Shown piece after piece: positions 43,930-56,398 of a stretch of 64,000 bases of DNA (its first letter is position 1; each line of letters opens with the position of its first letter). The notes below the pieces were generated by a model, which did not search any database, had not been told where the DNA came from, and was given only the letters and a program-made list of their open reading frames with translations. Position numbers and translations under genes: made by a program. The stretch is from Cannabis sativa (lineage: Eukaryota; Streptophyta; Magnoliopsida; Rosales; Cannabaceae), in assembly GCF_029168945.1 (NCBI RefSeq), contig NC_083603.1:37235396-37299395 (forward strand). The letters run 5' to 3'.

Positions 43930-45129
43930 TGTAAAGCCCGCTTAGTTAATTTGGAAATTATCAGTTAATTGTGATTAATTATGAAATTATTTATAGCTAT
44001 TTAAATAATTTATTATACTGTTATTTATGTTATTCAGTAGCTTGCATATTTTGCATTTCCGGTGTCCGGTATTTTGGAACTCGGCGTTTGGCTCAGTAGA
44101 AATCACAACTTAGTATGTTAGTAATTTGGGGACGGGTTTTAGACATTGGGAATGTCGGGAATGGCCGGGAATTTAGAATTTCCCAAAAATACCCCTTTAG
44201 TATGATTTATGTGGTTTTATGGTGGAGGGGCAAAATGGTCTTTTTGCCCCATTAGTATAATAGTATGCATATGTAGATTACATGTTTAGCGTGCATGTAG
44301 GAAGCCTATTAGATTACATTAGTTGTATGTTGGCTTCGAACCATCCAACCCTGTCACGTCGGTACAGGCTGGAGTATGACCAGCAGCCGGAGTATGACCG
44401 GTTTGACCGATCAGGCTGACACTTGGTTGGTGGTTCCGTGCTATTGACGTATCCCGTCGGTACAGGCTGGAGTATGACCAGCAGCCGGAGTATGACCGGT
44501 TCGACCGATCAGCAGGATATAGTAACACGTCGGTACAGGCTTGAGTATGACCAGCAGCCGGAGTATGACCGGTTAGACCGATCAGGTTGTTACGTGTCAA
44601 TAGTACCGTCCCTAGGAACGTTCAGAACTCAGTACCATGTTGGACATGGCAGTAGTGGCTCAGTACCATGTTGGACATGGCAGTAGCGGGACTCAGTATC
44701 GTGTTGGACACGGCAGTTAGAATTATGTATGATATTATTATGCTTTTCTTACTGAGTCTGTCGACTCACAGTTTATGTTCATGTGTAGGTAAAGGCAAGG
44801 CTATAGTTGATGGACCGTGAGCGAGCTTATGAGATTGTACATGTCGGGGCGGTTAGGCCTGGAGCGTACGATCCTCGGGACAGCAAGGCTGAATTTTTGT
44901 AACTGGTCGTTAGACGACTTTTATTTTTATGTAATAGTTAAACAGTTAAACTTTTTGTAAATATTTTTATAATCGGGATCCCGAGTCTTTTGTAATATGG
45001 TTTTATAAGTTTAATTAAAAAGCAAAATTTTAATTAATCACGTTTTTCCATAAACCTCGTTGATTAGCAACGAGCTGCGCAGTACGTTTAAAAATCACGT
45101 AATACGCCTAAGGTAGTTAGGGTGTTACA
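43930..45129 (+). repeat. 5' LTR of G3 (1.1 kb internal deletion)
   Basis: Matches the 3' LTR up to ATTAGTAT at 44251-44258 and then continues at the point equivalent to 51526. The same ATTAGTAT occurs at both breakpoints of the 3' LTR (50417 and 51518), so 1,101 bp were lost between two 8-bp direct matches. The lost part contains the CCGG palindromes. The minisatellite (three long units, 44364-44600) is kept. Confidence 0.92.
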
Positions 45130-45132
45130 ATT

Positions 45133-45147
45133 TGGTATCAGAGCCGC
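45133..45147 (+). other. Primer-binding site of G3
   Basis: TGGTATCAGAGCCGC, matching initiator tRNA-Met, three bases after the 5' LTR. Confidence 0.91.
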
Positions 45148-45411
45148 TAGGTTGTCTTCCGAAGATCGTCACGACATGTACAATCATCATCAGCAGTTAG
45201 CTCGGTTCACGGTTCAGTAAGCCTTTATTGCTTTAGTAGTTTATTTTATTCAGTTATGAAAAAGAAAAGCCTGTTAGGAAGCATGTTAGTAGCCTGATAG
45301 TAGAATAGGCGCATGTTTCGTTTTTAATTTCCAAATTAAGCGGCATTAGTAAGCTCTCCTTGAATACGACCTGATATGCCAACTCTTGGTTTCGTAGGCG
45401 GTTCTAACTAG

Positions 45412-48400
45412 ATGGACGCCAGGCGGACTACCAGGAGTCAGGGCAACTCTGTAGGGTCGAATCAAGGTCAGGGAGCTCAGTTTCCCCCACCTGCTAGGGG
45501 CCGAGGCAGAGGTCCCCGAGGCAGGGCTCGTGGCCGGGGTGATGAGAACCCGCCACAGCTGCCCGAGCTCCCCGGCCGATCGGGGAGCCCCGACTGGGAG
45601 TTGCGGTTTGCGGAGATGCAAGCCCGGATCGAAGAACAAGACCTCGAGATTCAGAGGTTGAGACGGCGGGGTGCTCCCGCAGCCTCGTGCCCATAGTTCC
45701 GCGTGGCACCGCCCTCGCCGCCTGTGCCGAGATAGTGGTGGCGGCCCATAGATTGGAACCATTGTATGAGCGGTTCCGGAAGCAAGCACCTCCGGTTTTC
45801 CTGGGAGGTCCGGATGTAGTGAAAGCCGAGCAATGGCTGACGGTGATCACCAAGATACTGAATTTCATGGGTGTCACCGGTAACGACAGAGTGGTGTGCG
45901 CCACATTTCAGTTCCAGGAGGACGCTTTGGTCTGGTGGGACATGGTGTCTCAGATCCATGACGTCACCACCATGACCTGGGAAAGGTTCCAGGAACTCTT
46001 TAATGCGAAGTACTACAACGAGGCGGTCAGAAGCGCCAAGAGGAAAGAGTTCGTTCACCTGACCCAGCGGGAGAACATGAGCGTCACTGAGTATACTAGT
46101 CAGTTTGATCGGTTTGCGAGGTTAGCCTCGCGAATTGTGCCGACCGACTTCAGCAAGAAGGAGAAGTATCTGGACGGGTTGAATCCCAAGATCAGGCATG
46201 ACCTGATGATCACCACCGACGACAGCACCACCTATGCTCAGATGGTGGAGAAGGCACTGCGAGCTGAGGGCGCAGTAGGGTGTATGTCAGAATCAGCCAG
46301 TACTCCGGTGAGTGGCGGAGCTCCTACCCCTCCTGCATCAGGTTATAGCAGGGGGAGTAGTGGTTCGGCCATTGATCAGAGGAAGAGGGCACCCACTTCT
46401 TCCGGTGGCTCGAGTCAGAACAAGAGGTTCCGGGGGAACCAGAACAGAGGGAGTCGTCCTGGTGGTACTGAGACCCGATTCTCCTATCCCGAGTGCCCTA
46501 GCTGCAAGAGGCACCATCGGGGTGAGTGCAAAGGTCAGGGATGCTTTCATTGTGGCATGCCCGGACACTTCAAGAGGGAATGTCCCCAGCTCCGATCAGA
46601 GGCACCGAGAGCTCCAGCGATACCCACTCCAGCCAGGGTGTTCGCTATCACGCAGGCTGATGCAGATGCCAGCCCATCAGTAGTCACAGGTCAGCTTTCT
46701 ATTAACAACTCGCTATATTCAGCGCTGTTTGATTCTGGGGCTACACATTCTTATGTGGCGGCCAGGGTCTTTAGTAAGTTGGGTAGACCCTTTGATAGAT
46801 ATGAATCAGGGTTTGGAACCCTGTTACCTGGCGGAGAATTGGTTATCTCCAATAGGTGGATTAGGTCTATGCCGATCAGGATAGATGGTAGAGAGTTAAG
46901 CGCTGATCTGATAGAAATGAGCTTAGTCGAATTTGATATTATTTTAGGAATGGATTTCCTATCTAAATATTCGGCGAGCATTGACTGTAAAAGGAAGATG
47001 GTGGTCTTCCAACCGGAAAGTGAAGAACCGTTTGTATTTGTGGGTTCAGTTCAGGGATCTCGGATCCCGGTGATCTCGGCTATGTCAGCGAGAGAATTGT
47101 TGCACGGCGGGTGCTTAGGGTTTCTGGCCGTGGTGGTGGACACCACTCGGCCAGACACCATTCAGCCAGAGGACATCAAAGTAGTTCGGGAATTTTTGGA
47201 CGTTTTTCCCGAAGAACTTCTAGGGTTACCACCTCAGCGGGAGATTGATTTCGTGATTGACTTGGCACCAGGGGTGGAACCGGTTTCCAAAGCCCCATAT
47301 AGGATGGCTCCAGCTGAACTTAAGGAATTAAAGATTCAGCTCCAGGGGTTGCTTGACATAGGGTTCATTCGGCCCAGTGTGTCACCCTGGGGAGCCCCGG
47401 TTTTGTTCGTCAAGAAGAAGGATGGATCTATGAGGATGTTCATCGACTACAGGGAGTTGAACAAGCTGACGGTGAAGAATCAATATCCATTACCTAGGAT
47501 CGATGACTTGTTCGATCAGCTTCAGGGGAAGACGGTCTTTTCTAAGATTGATCTCCGTTCGGGTTATCATCAGTTGAGAATCCGAGAGGAGGACATTCCA
47601 AAGACGGCTTTTCGCACTAGGTATGGACATTACGAGTTTCTGGTTATGTCATTCGGACTAACCAATGCTCCTGCAGCATTCATGGACCTGATGAATAGAG
47701 TATTCAAGGATTTCCTCGATATCTGTGTGATTGTGTTTATCGACGACATCCTCGTGTACTCTCAATCAGAAGAGGAGCATGAGTTACATCGTCAGATGGT
47801 ACTGCAACGGCTTCGAGAACATAGACTTTATGCCAAGTTCAAGAAATGTGAGTTCTGGCTATCTCAGGTGTCCTTCCTAGGGCACATTGTGAGTAAAGAT
47901 GGGATCAAGGTGGATCCCGGGAAGATTGAATCCGTCAGGGATTGGCCGAGACCGAAGACAGTGACAGAGATCAGAAGCTTCTTGGGATTAGCTGGGTACT
48001 ACCGTAGGTTCGTGGAGGGGTTCTCCAAAATTTCAATGCCCCTAACCGAGCTTACAAAGAAGAATCAGCGATTTTTCTGGTCAGATAAATGTGAGGCTAG
48101 CTTTCAGGAGCTGAAGCAGAGATTGATTACTGCTTCGGTACTAGCTTTACCTTCGGACAAGGAGAAGTTCGTAGTCTACTGTGACGCATCCAAACAGGGT
48201 TTGGGGTGTGTATTGATGCAAGCCGACCGGGTTATCGCTTATGCCTCCCGTCAGTTAAAGGATTATGAACAGCGATACCCGACTCATGATTTAGAATTGG
48301 CCGCAGTGGTTTTTGCACTGAAGATTTGGCGGCATTACCTTTACGGGGAGAAGTGTGAGATCTATACCGACCATAAAAGTCTCAAGTATTTCTTTACTCA

Positions 48401-50083
48401 GAAAGATTTGAACATGAGACAAAGGCGTTGGTTGGAATTAGTGAAGGATTACGATTGCGAGATCCTCTATCATCCCGGAAAAGCCAATGTAGTGGCCGAT
48501 GCCCTGAGCAGAAAGGGTCCCAGGCAAGTAGCTAGCATGGTTCAGATCTCACCCCACCTAGCTGAGGATATGGTTAGATCCAGCATTGAGTTTGTGGTAG
48601 GTCAGCTTCACAACTTGACGCTGCAATCTGATCTATTAGAAAGAATAAAAGTCGCTCAGATGACAGATCCGGAGTTAGTGAAAATCCGAGATGAGGTATT
48701 GGCTAGTCAAGTCAAGGACTTTTCAGTGTCAGATAGTGGGATGCTTTTGTATAAAGCCAGAGTTTGTGTTCCGAACAGTGTGGAACTTAGAAATGAGATC
48801 TTTGACGAGGCTCATTCTACCCCGTATTCTCTGCATCCCGGCACCACCAAGATGTACCAAGATTTGAAACCGTGCTTCTGGTGGAGCGGTATGAAGAAGA
48901 ATTTGGTAGAATTCGTATCGAGATGCCTCACTTGTCAGCAGATTAAGGCTGAACACCAGAGACCAGCAGGGTTGTTGCAGCCTCTAACCCTACCAGAATG
49001 GAAATGGGAAGATATTACGATGGATTTTGTGGTTGGGTTACCTAGGACCACGGGTTTGTTTGATTCCATATGGGTAGTGGTGGACCGGTTTACGAAATCT
49101 GCTCATTTTCTGCCGGTTAGAACAACGTTCACAGTGGATCAGTTGGCAGAACTGTACGTCAGAGAGATAGTAAGACTTCACGGGTACCGAAGTCTATAGT
49201 TTCGGACAGGGATCCGAAATTCACCTCCAAATTTTGGCAAAGTTTCCAACGGGAAATGGGTACAAAGCTAAAATTCAGTACAGCATTCCATCCTCAGACA
49301 GATGGTCAGTCCGAAAGGACAATTCAGATATTGGAGGACATGCTGAGAGCCTGTGTTATGGACTTTGAAGGCTCATGGAGTAAGTATCTACCGTTGATAG
49401 AATTCTCTTACAACAACAGTTATCAGAGTACGATAGGGATGGCTCCCTATGAACTGTTGTACGGTAGGAAATGCAGATCCCCTATCCACTGGGATGAAAC
49501 AGGGGAGAGGAAATACTTAGGTCCTGAGTCAGTACAGCGGACCAATGAGGCGATAGAGAAGATAAAAGCTAGAATGCTTGCCTCACAGAGCAGACAGAAG
49601 AGTTATGCAGATCCGAAACGCAGAGATGTTGAGTTCCGAGTAGGGGACCATGTGTTTTTACGAGTATCTCCGATGAAGGGGATTAAACGTTTCGGAAAAA
49701 GAGGCAAGTTATGCCCTAGATTTACAGGACCTTTCGAGATTCTCGAGAAGATAGGTCAAGTGGCATATCGGTTAGCATTGCCTCCAGCCTTATCAGCAGT
49801 TCATAACGTATTCCATGTCTCAATGTTGAGAAAATACGTTTCAGACCCCTCTCATATACTCAGTTATGAGAGTCTTCACTTCGGCCCGGATATGACTTAT
49901 GAGGAACAGCCAGTGCAGATCCTGGATAGAAAGGATAAAGTCCTTCGGAATAAGACCATAGCATTGGTCAAGGTTCTCTGGAGAAACAGTAAGGTGGAAG
50001 AAGCCACCTGGGAGCTAGAGACAGATATGAGAGCTCAATATCCAGAGTTATTCAGGTTAGATTTCGGGGACGAAATCTTTTAA
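45412..50083 (+). pseudogene. G3 gag-pol polyprotein with chromodomain, two frame breaks
   Basis: Starts at ATG 45412 (MDARRTTRSQG). Frame is lost near 45690 and regained in a 1,170-codon frame (45687-49199). That frame holds the gag core ([11 protein letters not shown]), a zinc knuckle at residues 286-299, protease D349-S-G-A, RT with active-site D686-D687 ([10 protein letters not shown]), RNase H from D833 (YCDASKQG) and integrase with C1080/C1083 and first catalytic D1113 ([10 protein letters not shown]). A one-base loss near 49182 shifts the frame. The rest (49200-50083) has SDRDPKFTSKFW, SERTIQILEDM, PFEILEKIGQ and the chromodomain (LRNKTIALVKVLWRNS to YPELF). The polyprotein supplies particle, reverse transcription and integration functions. 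Possibly functional if either break is a sequencing error. Confidence 0.93.
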
Positions 50084-50091
50084 GGGGGGGA
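50082..50091 (+). other. Polypurine tract of G3
   Basis: AAGGGGGGGA immediately after the stop codon and five bases before the 3' LTR. Confidence 0.88.
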
Positions 50092-50095
50092 TAGT

Positions 50096-52397
50096 TGTAA
50101 AGCCCGCTTAGTTAATTTGGAAATTATCAGTTAATTGTGATTAATTATGAAATTATTTATAGCTATTTAAATAATTTATTATACTGTTATTTATGTTATT
50201 CAGTAGCTTGCATATTTTGCATTTCCGGTGTCCGGTATTTTGGAACTCGGCGTTTGGCTCAGTAGAAATCACAACTTAGTATGTTAGTAATTTGGGGACG
50301 GGTTTTAGACATTGGGAATGTCGGGAATGGCCGGGAATTTAGAATTTCCCAAAAATACCCCTTTAGTATGATTTATGTGGTTTTATGGTGGAGGGGCAAA
50401 ATGGTCTTTTTGCCCCATTAGTATTTTGTCTTATGTGATTTATTAAATGGATTAAATGTTTATTTTAAATAATTATTTTGGCTGAAATAAGGTGTTATAT
50501 GCATTAAAACTTTATTTTCTCTCAAATTTTACACTTAGCTTATTTTAGAAAAACTTTGAAAAAGGAAAACACTCTCTTTTCTCTCTCTCTTTTTCGGCTG
50601 AAGGCTTGGGGTTCAAGGGCTGGTTTTTCTTCAATTTTCAAGCTAGTTTCATCCAATCTAAGTGTTCTTCTAATCCTTGGTAAAGTCTCTACCCTTTTCT
50701 TGTTGTAATTTCTTGAAAAAAATGATGAAAAATGGTGATGCATGCATGGTGTTTTGGTATTGTTGCTGCTGTTTATTGTTGTTGTTGTTTCTGTGATTAA
50801 AGTGTTGAATTCAGTAGGTTTGATGAGATTGAATTGCTTGCTTAAGTTCTTGCTCTAGTTGGTTAGATTTTTATGTGATAAAGTTATGAATTTTGAATGA
50901 AATGGTTCTATTTGTTGCTGTGAAGTTGCTGGATATTCTTTATAGTTTTCTGAGGTGATTTTATGCTAGTTTAAGTAGAATTAAGCTAGTGGAATGCATG
51001 TTTAGGTGGATTTGCTCAAGTTTGAGTTTAGAACTCAAAGCTTGAGCTCCAATGGTGATTTTTATTTCTGTGATTTCTGGGTTAGTTGGTTGCCTTAGAT
51101 TTGTTCTTTGGGGTGTTTAGAGCAGGTCTGGAAAGTTTGGAACCAATTGGGGTTGAATTGGTCGAGTTATGAAAAATTTGGTTTGCTGCCTGCGAGGAAC
51201 CGGAATTCCGGTTGTGCATCCGGAATTCCGGATGAGGGTTCTGAATTTTCCAGAACCGGAATTCCGGTTGGGCAACCGGTCTACCGGTTGGGGAAAATTC
51301 AGGGACCCTAGTTTTCCTCGTTTTTATGTTTTAGGGGGTATTGCCATGCTTTTTATCGATAGGGAAACTTTTAGTTCCTAGTTTTAGTCCCCGGGAAGTG
51401 ATTTAGCGTGTCACTTATAGCGTTGTGATTTTTATGGTTTAGGAGCCAGTAATCCGCCGCTCAGCTTCAGTTCAAGTCAGGTTGACCGGCACACCTGAAA
51501 TCGGAATCCAGGTAAGATTAGTATAACAGTATGCATATGTAGATTACATGTTTAGCGTGCATGTAGGAAGCCTATTAGATTACATTAGTTGTATGTTGGC
51601 TTCGAACCATCCAACCCTGTCACGTCGGTAAGATGTGCCGGAGTATGACCGGCGGCGGAGTATGACCGGTTTGACCGATCAGGCTGACACTTGGTTGGTG
51701 GTTCCGTGCTATTGACGTATCCCGTCGGTACAGGCTGGAGTATGACCAGCAGCCGGAGTATGACCGGTTCGACCGATCAGGAGGATATAGTAACACGTCG
51801 GTACAGGCTTGAGTATGACCAGCAGCCGGAGTATGACCGGTTCGACCGATCAGGTTGTTACGTGTCAATAGTACCGTCCCTAGGAACGTTCAGAACTCAG
51901 TACCATGTTGGACATGGCAGTAGTGGCTCAGTACCATGTTGGACATGGCAGTAGCGGGACTCAGTATCGTGTTGGACACGGCAGTTAGAATTATGTATGA
52001 TATTATTATGCTTTTCTTACTGAGTCTGTCGACTCACAGTTTATGTTCATGTGTAGGTAAAGGCAAGGCTATAGTTGATGGACCGTGAGCGAGCTTATGA
52101 GATTGTACATGTCGGGGTGGTTAGGCCTGGAGCGTACGATCCTCGGGACAGCAAGGCTGAATTTTTGTAACTGGTCCTTAGACGACTTTTATTTTTATGT
52201 AATAGTTAAACAGTTAAACTTTTTGTAAATATTTTTATAATCGGGATCCCGAGTCTTTTGTAATATGGTTTTATAAGTTTAATTAAAAAGCAAAATTTTA
52301 ATTAATCACGTTTTTCCATAAACCTCGTTGATTAACAACGAGCTGCACAGTACGTTTAAAAATCACGTAATACGCCTAAGGTAGTTAGGGTGTTACA
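50096..52397 (+). repeat. 3' LTR of G3 (full length)
   Basis: 2,302 bp, TGTAAAGCCCGC to GGGTGTTACA. It holds the CCGG palindrome row (about 51199-51290), a conserved stretch shared with G1 and G4, and the minisatellite. At 51629-51660 it differs from the 5' LTR by CAGCAG read as CGGCGG and neighbouring changes. Confidence 0.93.
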
Positions 52398-52721
52398 ATT
52401 TTCCTCTTTTAAATTTTGAAACCCTCAGTGATAGAGTAGTGCCCACACACAGCAAGTGGTACCTAAATCATAGATTGGAAGACTGTGAAGGATCACACAC
52501 AAAGAGAAGGACATTTGGGCTCAGATCTTGATAATGCTCTGCGACAGAAAGGATACAAGGGTTAGAGATCTGAGTGGAAGGAGACATTATTCCGCTGCCA
52601 TCAATGTAAGGTTTTCTTAACTTTATATGTGTTTATTTATCGTTTTAGAAAGTTCATATTTAGGGTGTTAAACAACATACTTGTGAGTAGATCTAAGATC
52701 CTTGTAAAATAAATTCCAACA
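52398..52721 (+). repeat. 5' LTR of C, second segment
   Basis: Completes the LTR after G3, ending AAATTCCAACA. Together the two segments are 1,904 bp compared with 1,885 bp for the 3' LTR. Confidence 0.92.
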
Positions 52722-52723
52722 AC

Positions 52724-52740
52724 TGGCTTCAGAGCCATGG
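52724..52740 (+). other. Primer-binding site of C (variant)
   Basis: TGGCTTCAGAGCCATGG follows the 5' LTR by two bases. It resembles the initiator tRNA-Met site TGGTATCAGAGCC with two changed bases (TA to CT). Either the family uses another Met-like tRNA or this copy is mutated. Confidence 0.75.
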
Positions 52741-55700
52741 TAATTGATTTGCTGGCAAGAAATTTGGACTTTAAAACGATTGTTTGTTATTTAAATGGTT
52801 TCATGTTGTGTTGAGTGTTATATGATGATTGATTGATGTTTATGAATTTTTGTGAAAAATAATTAAAATTCTGTTTCTAGAATTGTTTTTATTGGATAGT
52901 ATGGAAAACATTAAGCAATTTACTTTATTACAGAACTTAATTTCGATTTAATTTGAATTAGTTATGATTTTTTGAAGTTTCGGAAAAAATTAATGTCGTG
53001 CAACAGAGCCACGCACGCGGACGAGGGTGACACCCTCGGACAGCACGCGTTCAGACAGTGCTCAACCGAGCTTCCTGTCTGAACCTCAACCATCCGCGCG
53101 CGAAAATCATGAAGCACCCATGCTGCACCGAGTTTTCTCGGCCATGCAACCCCATACGCTCGCGCGGGCAGTATGCTCAGCATACTGTCCGTACAGCTCG
53201 CATTTTTTTCGTTTTTCTTCGATTTTTCATGCTATTTCATGGATTTAACTTCCGATTTTTGGTGTAGTTTTGTATTTAGACATTTACTATTCCTATTTCA
53301 ATTCTAAATATCATAATTAAATTAATTATTTTTTTAAAAATTAATTCATGATATTAGTGTAATTTGAATTTAAAAATAGTAAATCTCTATCTTTTTTGCT
53401 TAATTATCTATCTTATTTTTAAATTTGATTATATCTTATCTTATTTTTAAATTTATGGTCAGATTTTAAATTTTAAATTAAATATTTTTTTTAAAATAAT
53501 TTGACCTTATTTAAATTTAAAATAAGATAACTATAATCATGATATTTCAAATAGAAGTAAGATATTTTGCTAACTTTTAAATTTTGTTATTTTATTTATT
53601 TAAATTAAATCATAAGATCTGAAAAAGATATTTATTTATCTTTTTTTTTTAATTTTTATTGAATATTTAATTTATAAAATAACATGAAATTTTAAAAGTA
53701 GTTAACAAATTTTGAAATGATATTTAGGTTAGTTGCAACCTAATTTTTCAAAATTGTAGGTTTAATTTTAAATATTATATTATAATTAATTTCGAAAATA
53801 TATATATTATTTTTAAAATTCGAAAATTAAATATTATTTCTTTTTATTATTTAATTATTTTTTCGAAATTTAATTATTTAAAATTAAATAAATCCTACAT
53901 CCATCTATCCAGCTAACCTTGTTGCAGGAGTATGTGTTTTAGCTTGTTTGTAAGTTTTATAAAACCTATTATTGCTTGATTGCAAATAGCCATGGTTAAC
54001 TTGTTGACAGATCCAATGATCTGATTTTAACTCATGGTTCCATTGGTCAAGTAAATAATTTGTAACAGGTAAATTTTATAATCTTCTTTCATCTGTGTAT
54101 GACCTAGCAACGTAATAGGATCCATCCAAATGTGTGCCTGTGTGAGCCTATATGTTTATTTTATTATATAGATGCATATAGGTTGTTGCTAAATAAAATA
54201 TCACACCATGATAGATTTTATTTAGGTCCATTTAGTTTTTGGACCTATTCAATTAATAACAGTTATTTATTTTAAGGTTAAATTCCTCTCTTTTGGGCCT
54301 TGTGTGAGAGTTGGGGGCCATTAGAAGTGGGTACGACATACTGAACCGAGCTCCCCCTCACATGAACTACCCCAATTGTGAAGGCCCATTTGTCTGATTT
54401 GAATAACTGTGCTAGGTTAATTAAATTAGTTTAACCTAATAAAATTGATTAGCAACATAATTAACTTTTCAAATATATGAAATTTATTTTCATTTTAATA
54501 TTTTAAAGTTAATTTTAAGAAAAACACTTTTAGTTTTAGATATTATTTGTAGACAAACTGTTTGTATTTTTCTTGTATTTAATTAAATAAAGAATTTTAA
54601 CTAACTAGATTCTTTCTGGAACCTATTTAATTAAATATTCCTATTTAAGTTTTAAATTAGTTATATTAACTGATTTTTCTTATCTAACCTAAATTTGAAT
54701 ATTTTATTTAAATTTAAAATTAAGTTGAGGAATTCTAGGCATTAGTTATTAAAGATTCTTAAGATATTTTTTAAGTTAGTTTTACAATTAAAATGGAATG
54801 TTTTTCAAATTAAGTGGTTACAACTTAATTTTTGATATTTAATTAAATTTAAATTTGAAAATGTTTAAGTTCAAAATTTTTTCTATAACAACTTACATTC
54901 ATATTTTTTCAAATTTTGTGGAAAAGATACTTAGTCAAATAAGATATTTTCTAGATAGTTATTTCTAGACTACTTACTATTTCTAATATTAAATAGGAAA
55001 ATATTATACATTGTGAAATTAATTATTTAAATAATTAATTTTGGTACAATTTAATTTAAGTATATTTTTTCCTAGTATTAAACTAGAGATAATTAATTAA
55101 GCCTTCTCTACACTTAATTATTTATTTCTTGAATTTACTACATTTAATTAAATTGAAAATTAAATATCTAAGTTGATTTTCATCATGATACTTAAATATT
55201 TCTTTTTCATGACACTTATTTAAATAGAAAATTATTTTTTTTAGTTGAAATTTATTTTTTCAACTTAAAGTTAAATAATTTTCAAAATAATTTTTTTTTG
55301 TTTATTTTATTGATCAATTTCGAAATTGCATTTCATATGCAAGATGATTTTGAATTTATCTTGAAAAATAGATTAAGTTGTAAATTAATTATTTATTTTA
55401 ATTAATTCTTGGACCAACTTAAATCAATTATTTTTTCATTTATTGATTAATTTAAAGTAAATGAATTAAAATATATTATTAGAAAATGAATTAATTAGTC
55501 AAAGGAAAATCTAGATAGGTGATATTTTTGCTTGAAGTATTTTTTCTAAGTATTTATTATTTAGTAGTTCGAAATAGTAAAGTTTTTATACTTTCTTTTT
55601 TAAAATACAATAAATATATTCTCATGAAAATTTAATTTGAGTTGCAAATTAATTTAAATTAATACAACTTAAATTATTTTTCTTGATATTTATATATCAA

Positions 55701-56398
55701 AATTACTACTAAGGTAGAAATAATTCAATTTATTTCAATCACCATCTAAGTATAATTTTATAAATATTAAATTAAATTCTAATTTAGAATTTTAATTCTA
55801 AATTCGTATTTTATGAATATATTTTATTATAAATAATAAAGAAAATACATTTTAAAGAATGAGCTTTATTATTATTAAGATATTCGATCTCCATTGTTGG
55901 TTTTACATAGCGTTTGTTTTAGTGAGTAATCCTCCCTAATGGAGGAACGTTCATTAGCAAGTTCGCACCGTTTAATCTCGAAAGATAAGTAGCTTTGTAA
56001 GTGTTTTATATGGTATGGATCACCCTAATGGTGGCGACCATATTTGACTTGCAAAATATGAAACAATGGTAGAAGCTCATAAGATAGAATAGCCTTGACT
56101 CTCGCCTAAACGGGACAACGCTGGATTCCAATCTTGATCGAATAAAAGGTTGCTAGAATGTTTAACATTTTAGATGAGCTGACAACTCTATTCAATGGAT
56201 GGTAGCTTTGACTCTCGCCTAAACGGGACACCGATATCAGTTTGTTGAAAACCTTGGAAATTATTTAGGATTGTATTTTTTTTTTTTTGTATTTTCTCTT
56301 ATCATTCCTACATGTTATGTGCTTATAAATTTTGAATTGGATTTTGTGTTAAACCAATATTGATTTCTATTTATTATTTTGTAGTATCTTGTGTAATC
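52741..56398 (+). other. Long leader of C
   Basis: 3.7 kb between PBS and gag without a coding frame, which is long for a Copia element. Most is extremely AT-rich. Exceptions are a GC-rich island with strong hairpins (about 52996-53215) and the last 500 bases, where GACTCTCGCCTAAACGGGAC occurs twice (about 56098 and 56212). It may contain RNA packaging signals or an unrecognised old insertion. Confidence 0.6.
52996..53215 (+). other. GC-rich hairpin cluster in the C leader
   Basis: Four stems are visible by eye. CGAGGGTG/CACCCTCG lies around a single base (53022-53038). GTTCAGACAG/CTGTCTGAAC (53049-53084) has an inner GCTC/GAGC stem. CCGAG/CTCGG closes a TTTT loop (53128-53141). GGCAGTATGCT/AGCATACTGTCC (53167-53190) closes on one base, with one G-T pair. 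They occur in 170 nt within an otherwise AT-rich leader, 300 nt after the PBS. A packaging or dimerisation signal is the natural guess, unproven. Confidence 0.7.

Larger units (their letters stand above)
43930..52397 (+). mobile_element. Tekay-type Gypsy element G3 in the 5' LTR of C
   Basis: An 8,468-bp element with PBS, gag, protease, RT, RNase H, integrase, chromodomain, polypurine tract and two LTRs. The 5' LTR is 1,200 bp and the 3' LTR 2,302 bp because of a deletion in the former. The flanks are CTTTT on the left and ATTTT on the right, a 5-bp TSD with one change. It has the most complete coding capacity in the window, with only two frame breaks, and it is plus-strand, unlike G1, G2 and G4. 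Confidence 0.93.

Noticed and set aside
45133..45147. tRNA-like matches at the primer-binding sites
   Set aside because: Only 12-17 bases match initiator tRNA-Met. There is no cloverleaf, so these are priming sites and not tRNA genes.
45346..46058. Overlapping minus-strand frames of 94-147 codons over G3 gag (and plus-strand ones at 20110-20826 over G1 gag)
   Set aside because: Shadows of the GC-rich gag reading frame. They overlap one another and show none of the traits of a real antisense gene such as that of T.
53027..53267. Frames on both strands in the hairpin island of C
   Set aside because: They exist because the island is GC-rich and has few stops. The palindromes produce mirrored peptides, which argues for RNA structure over coding.
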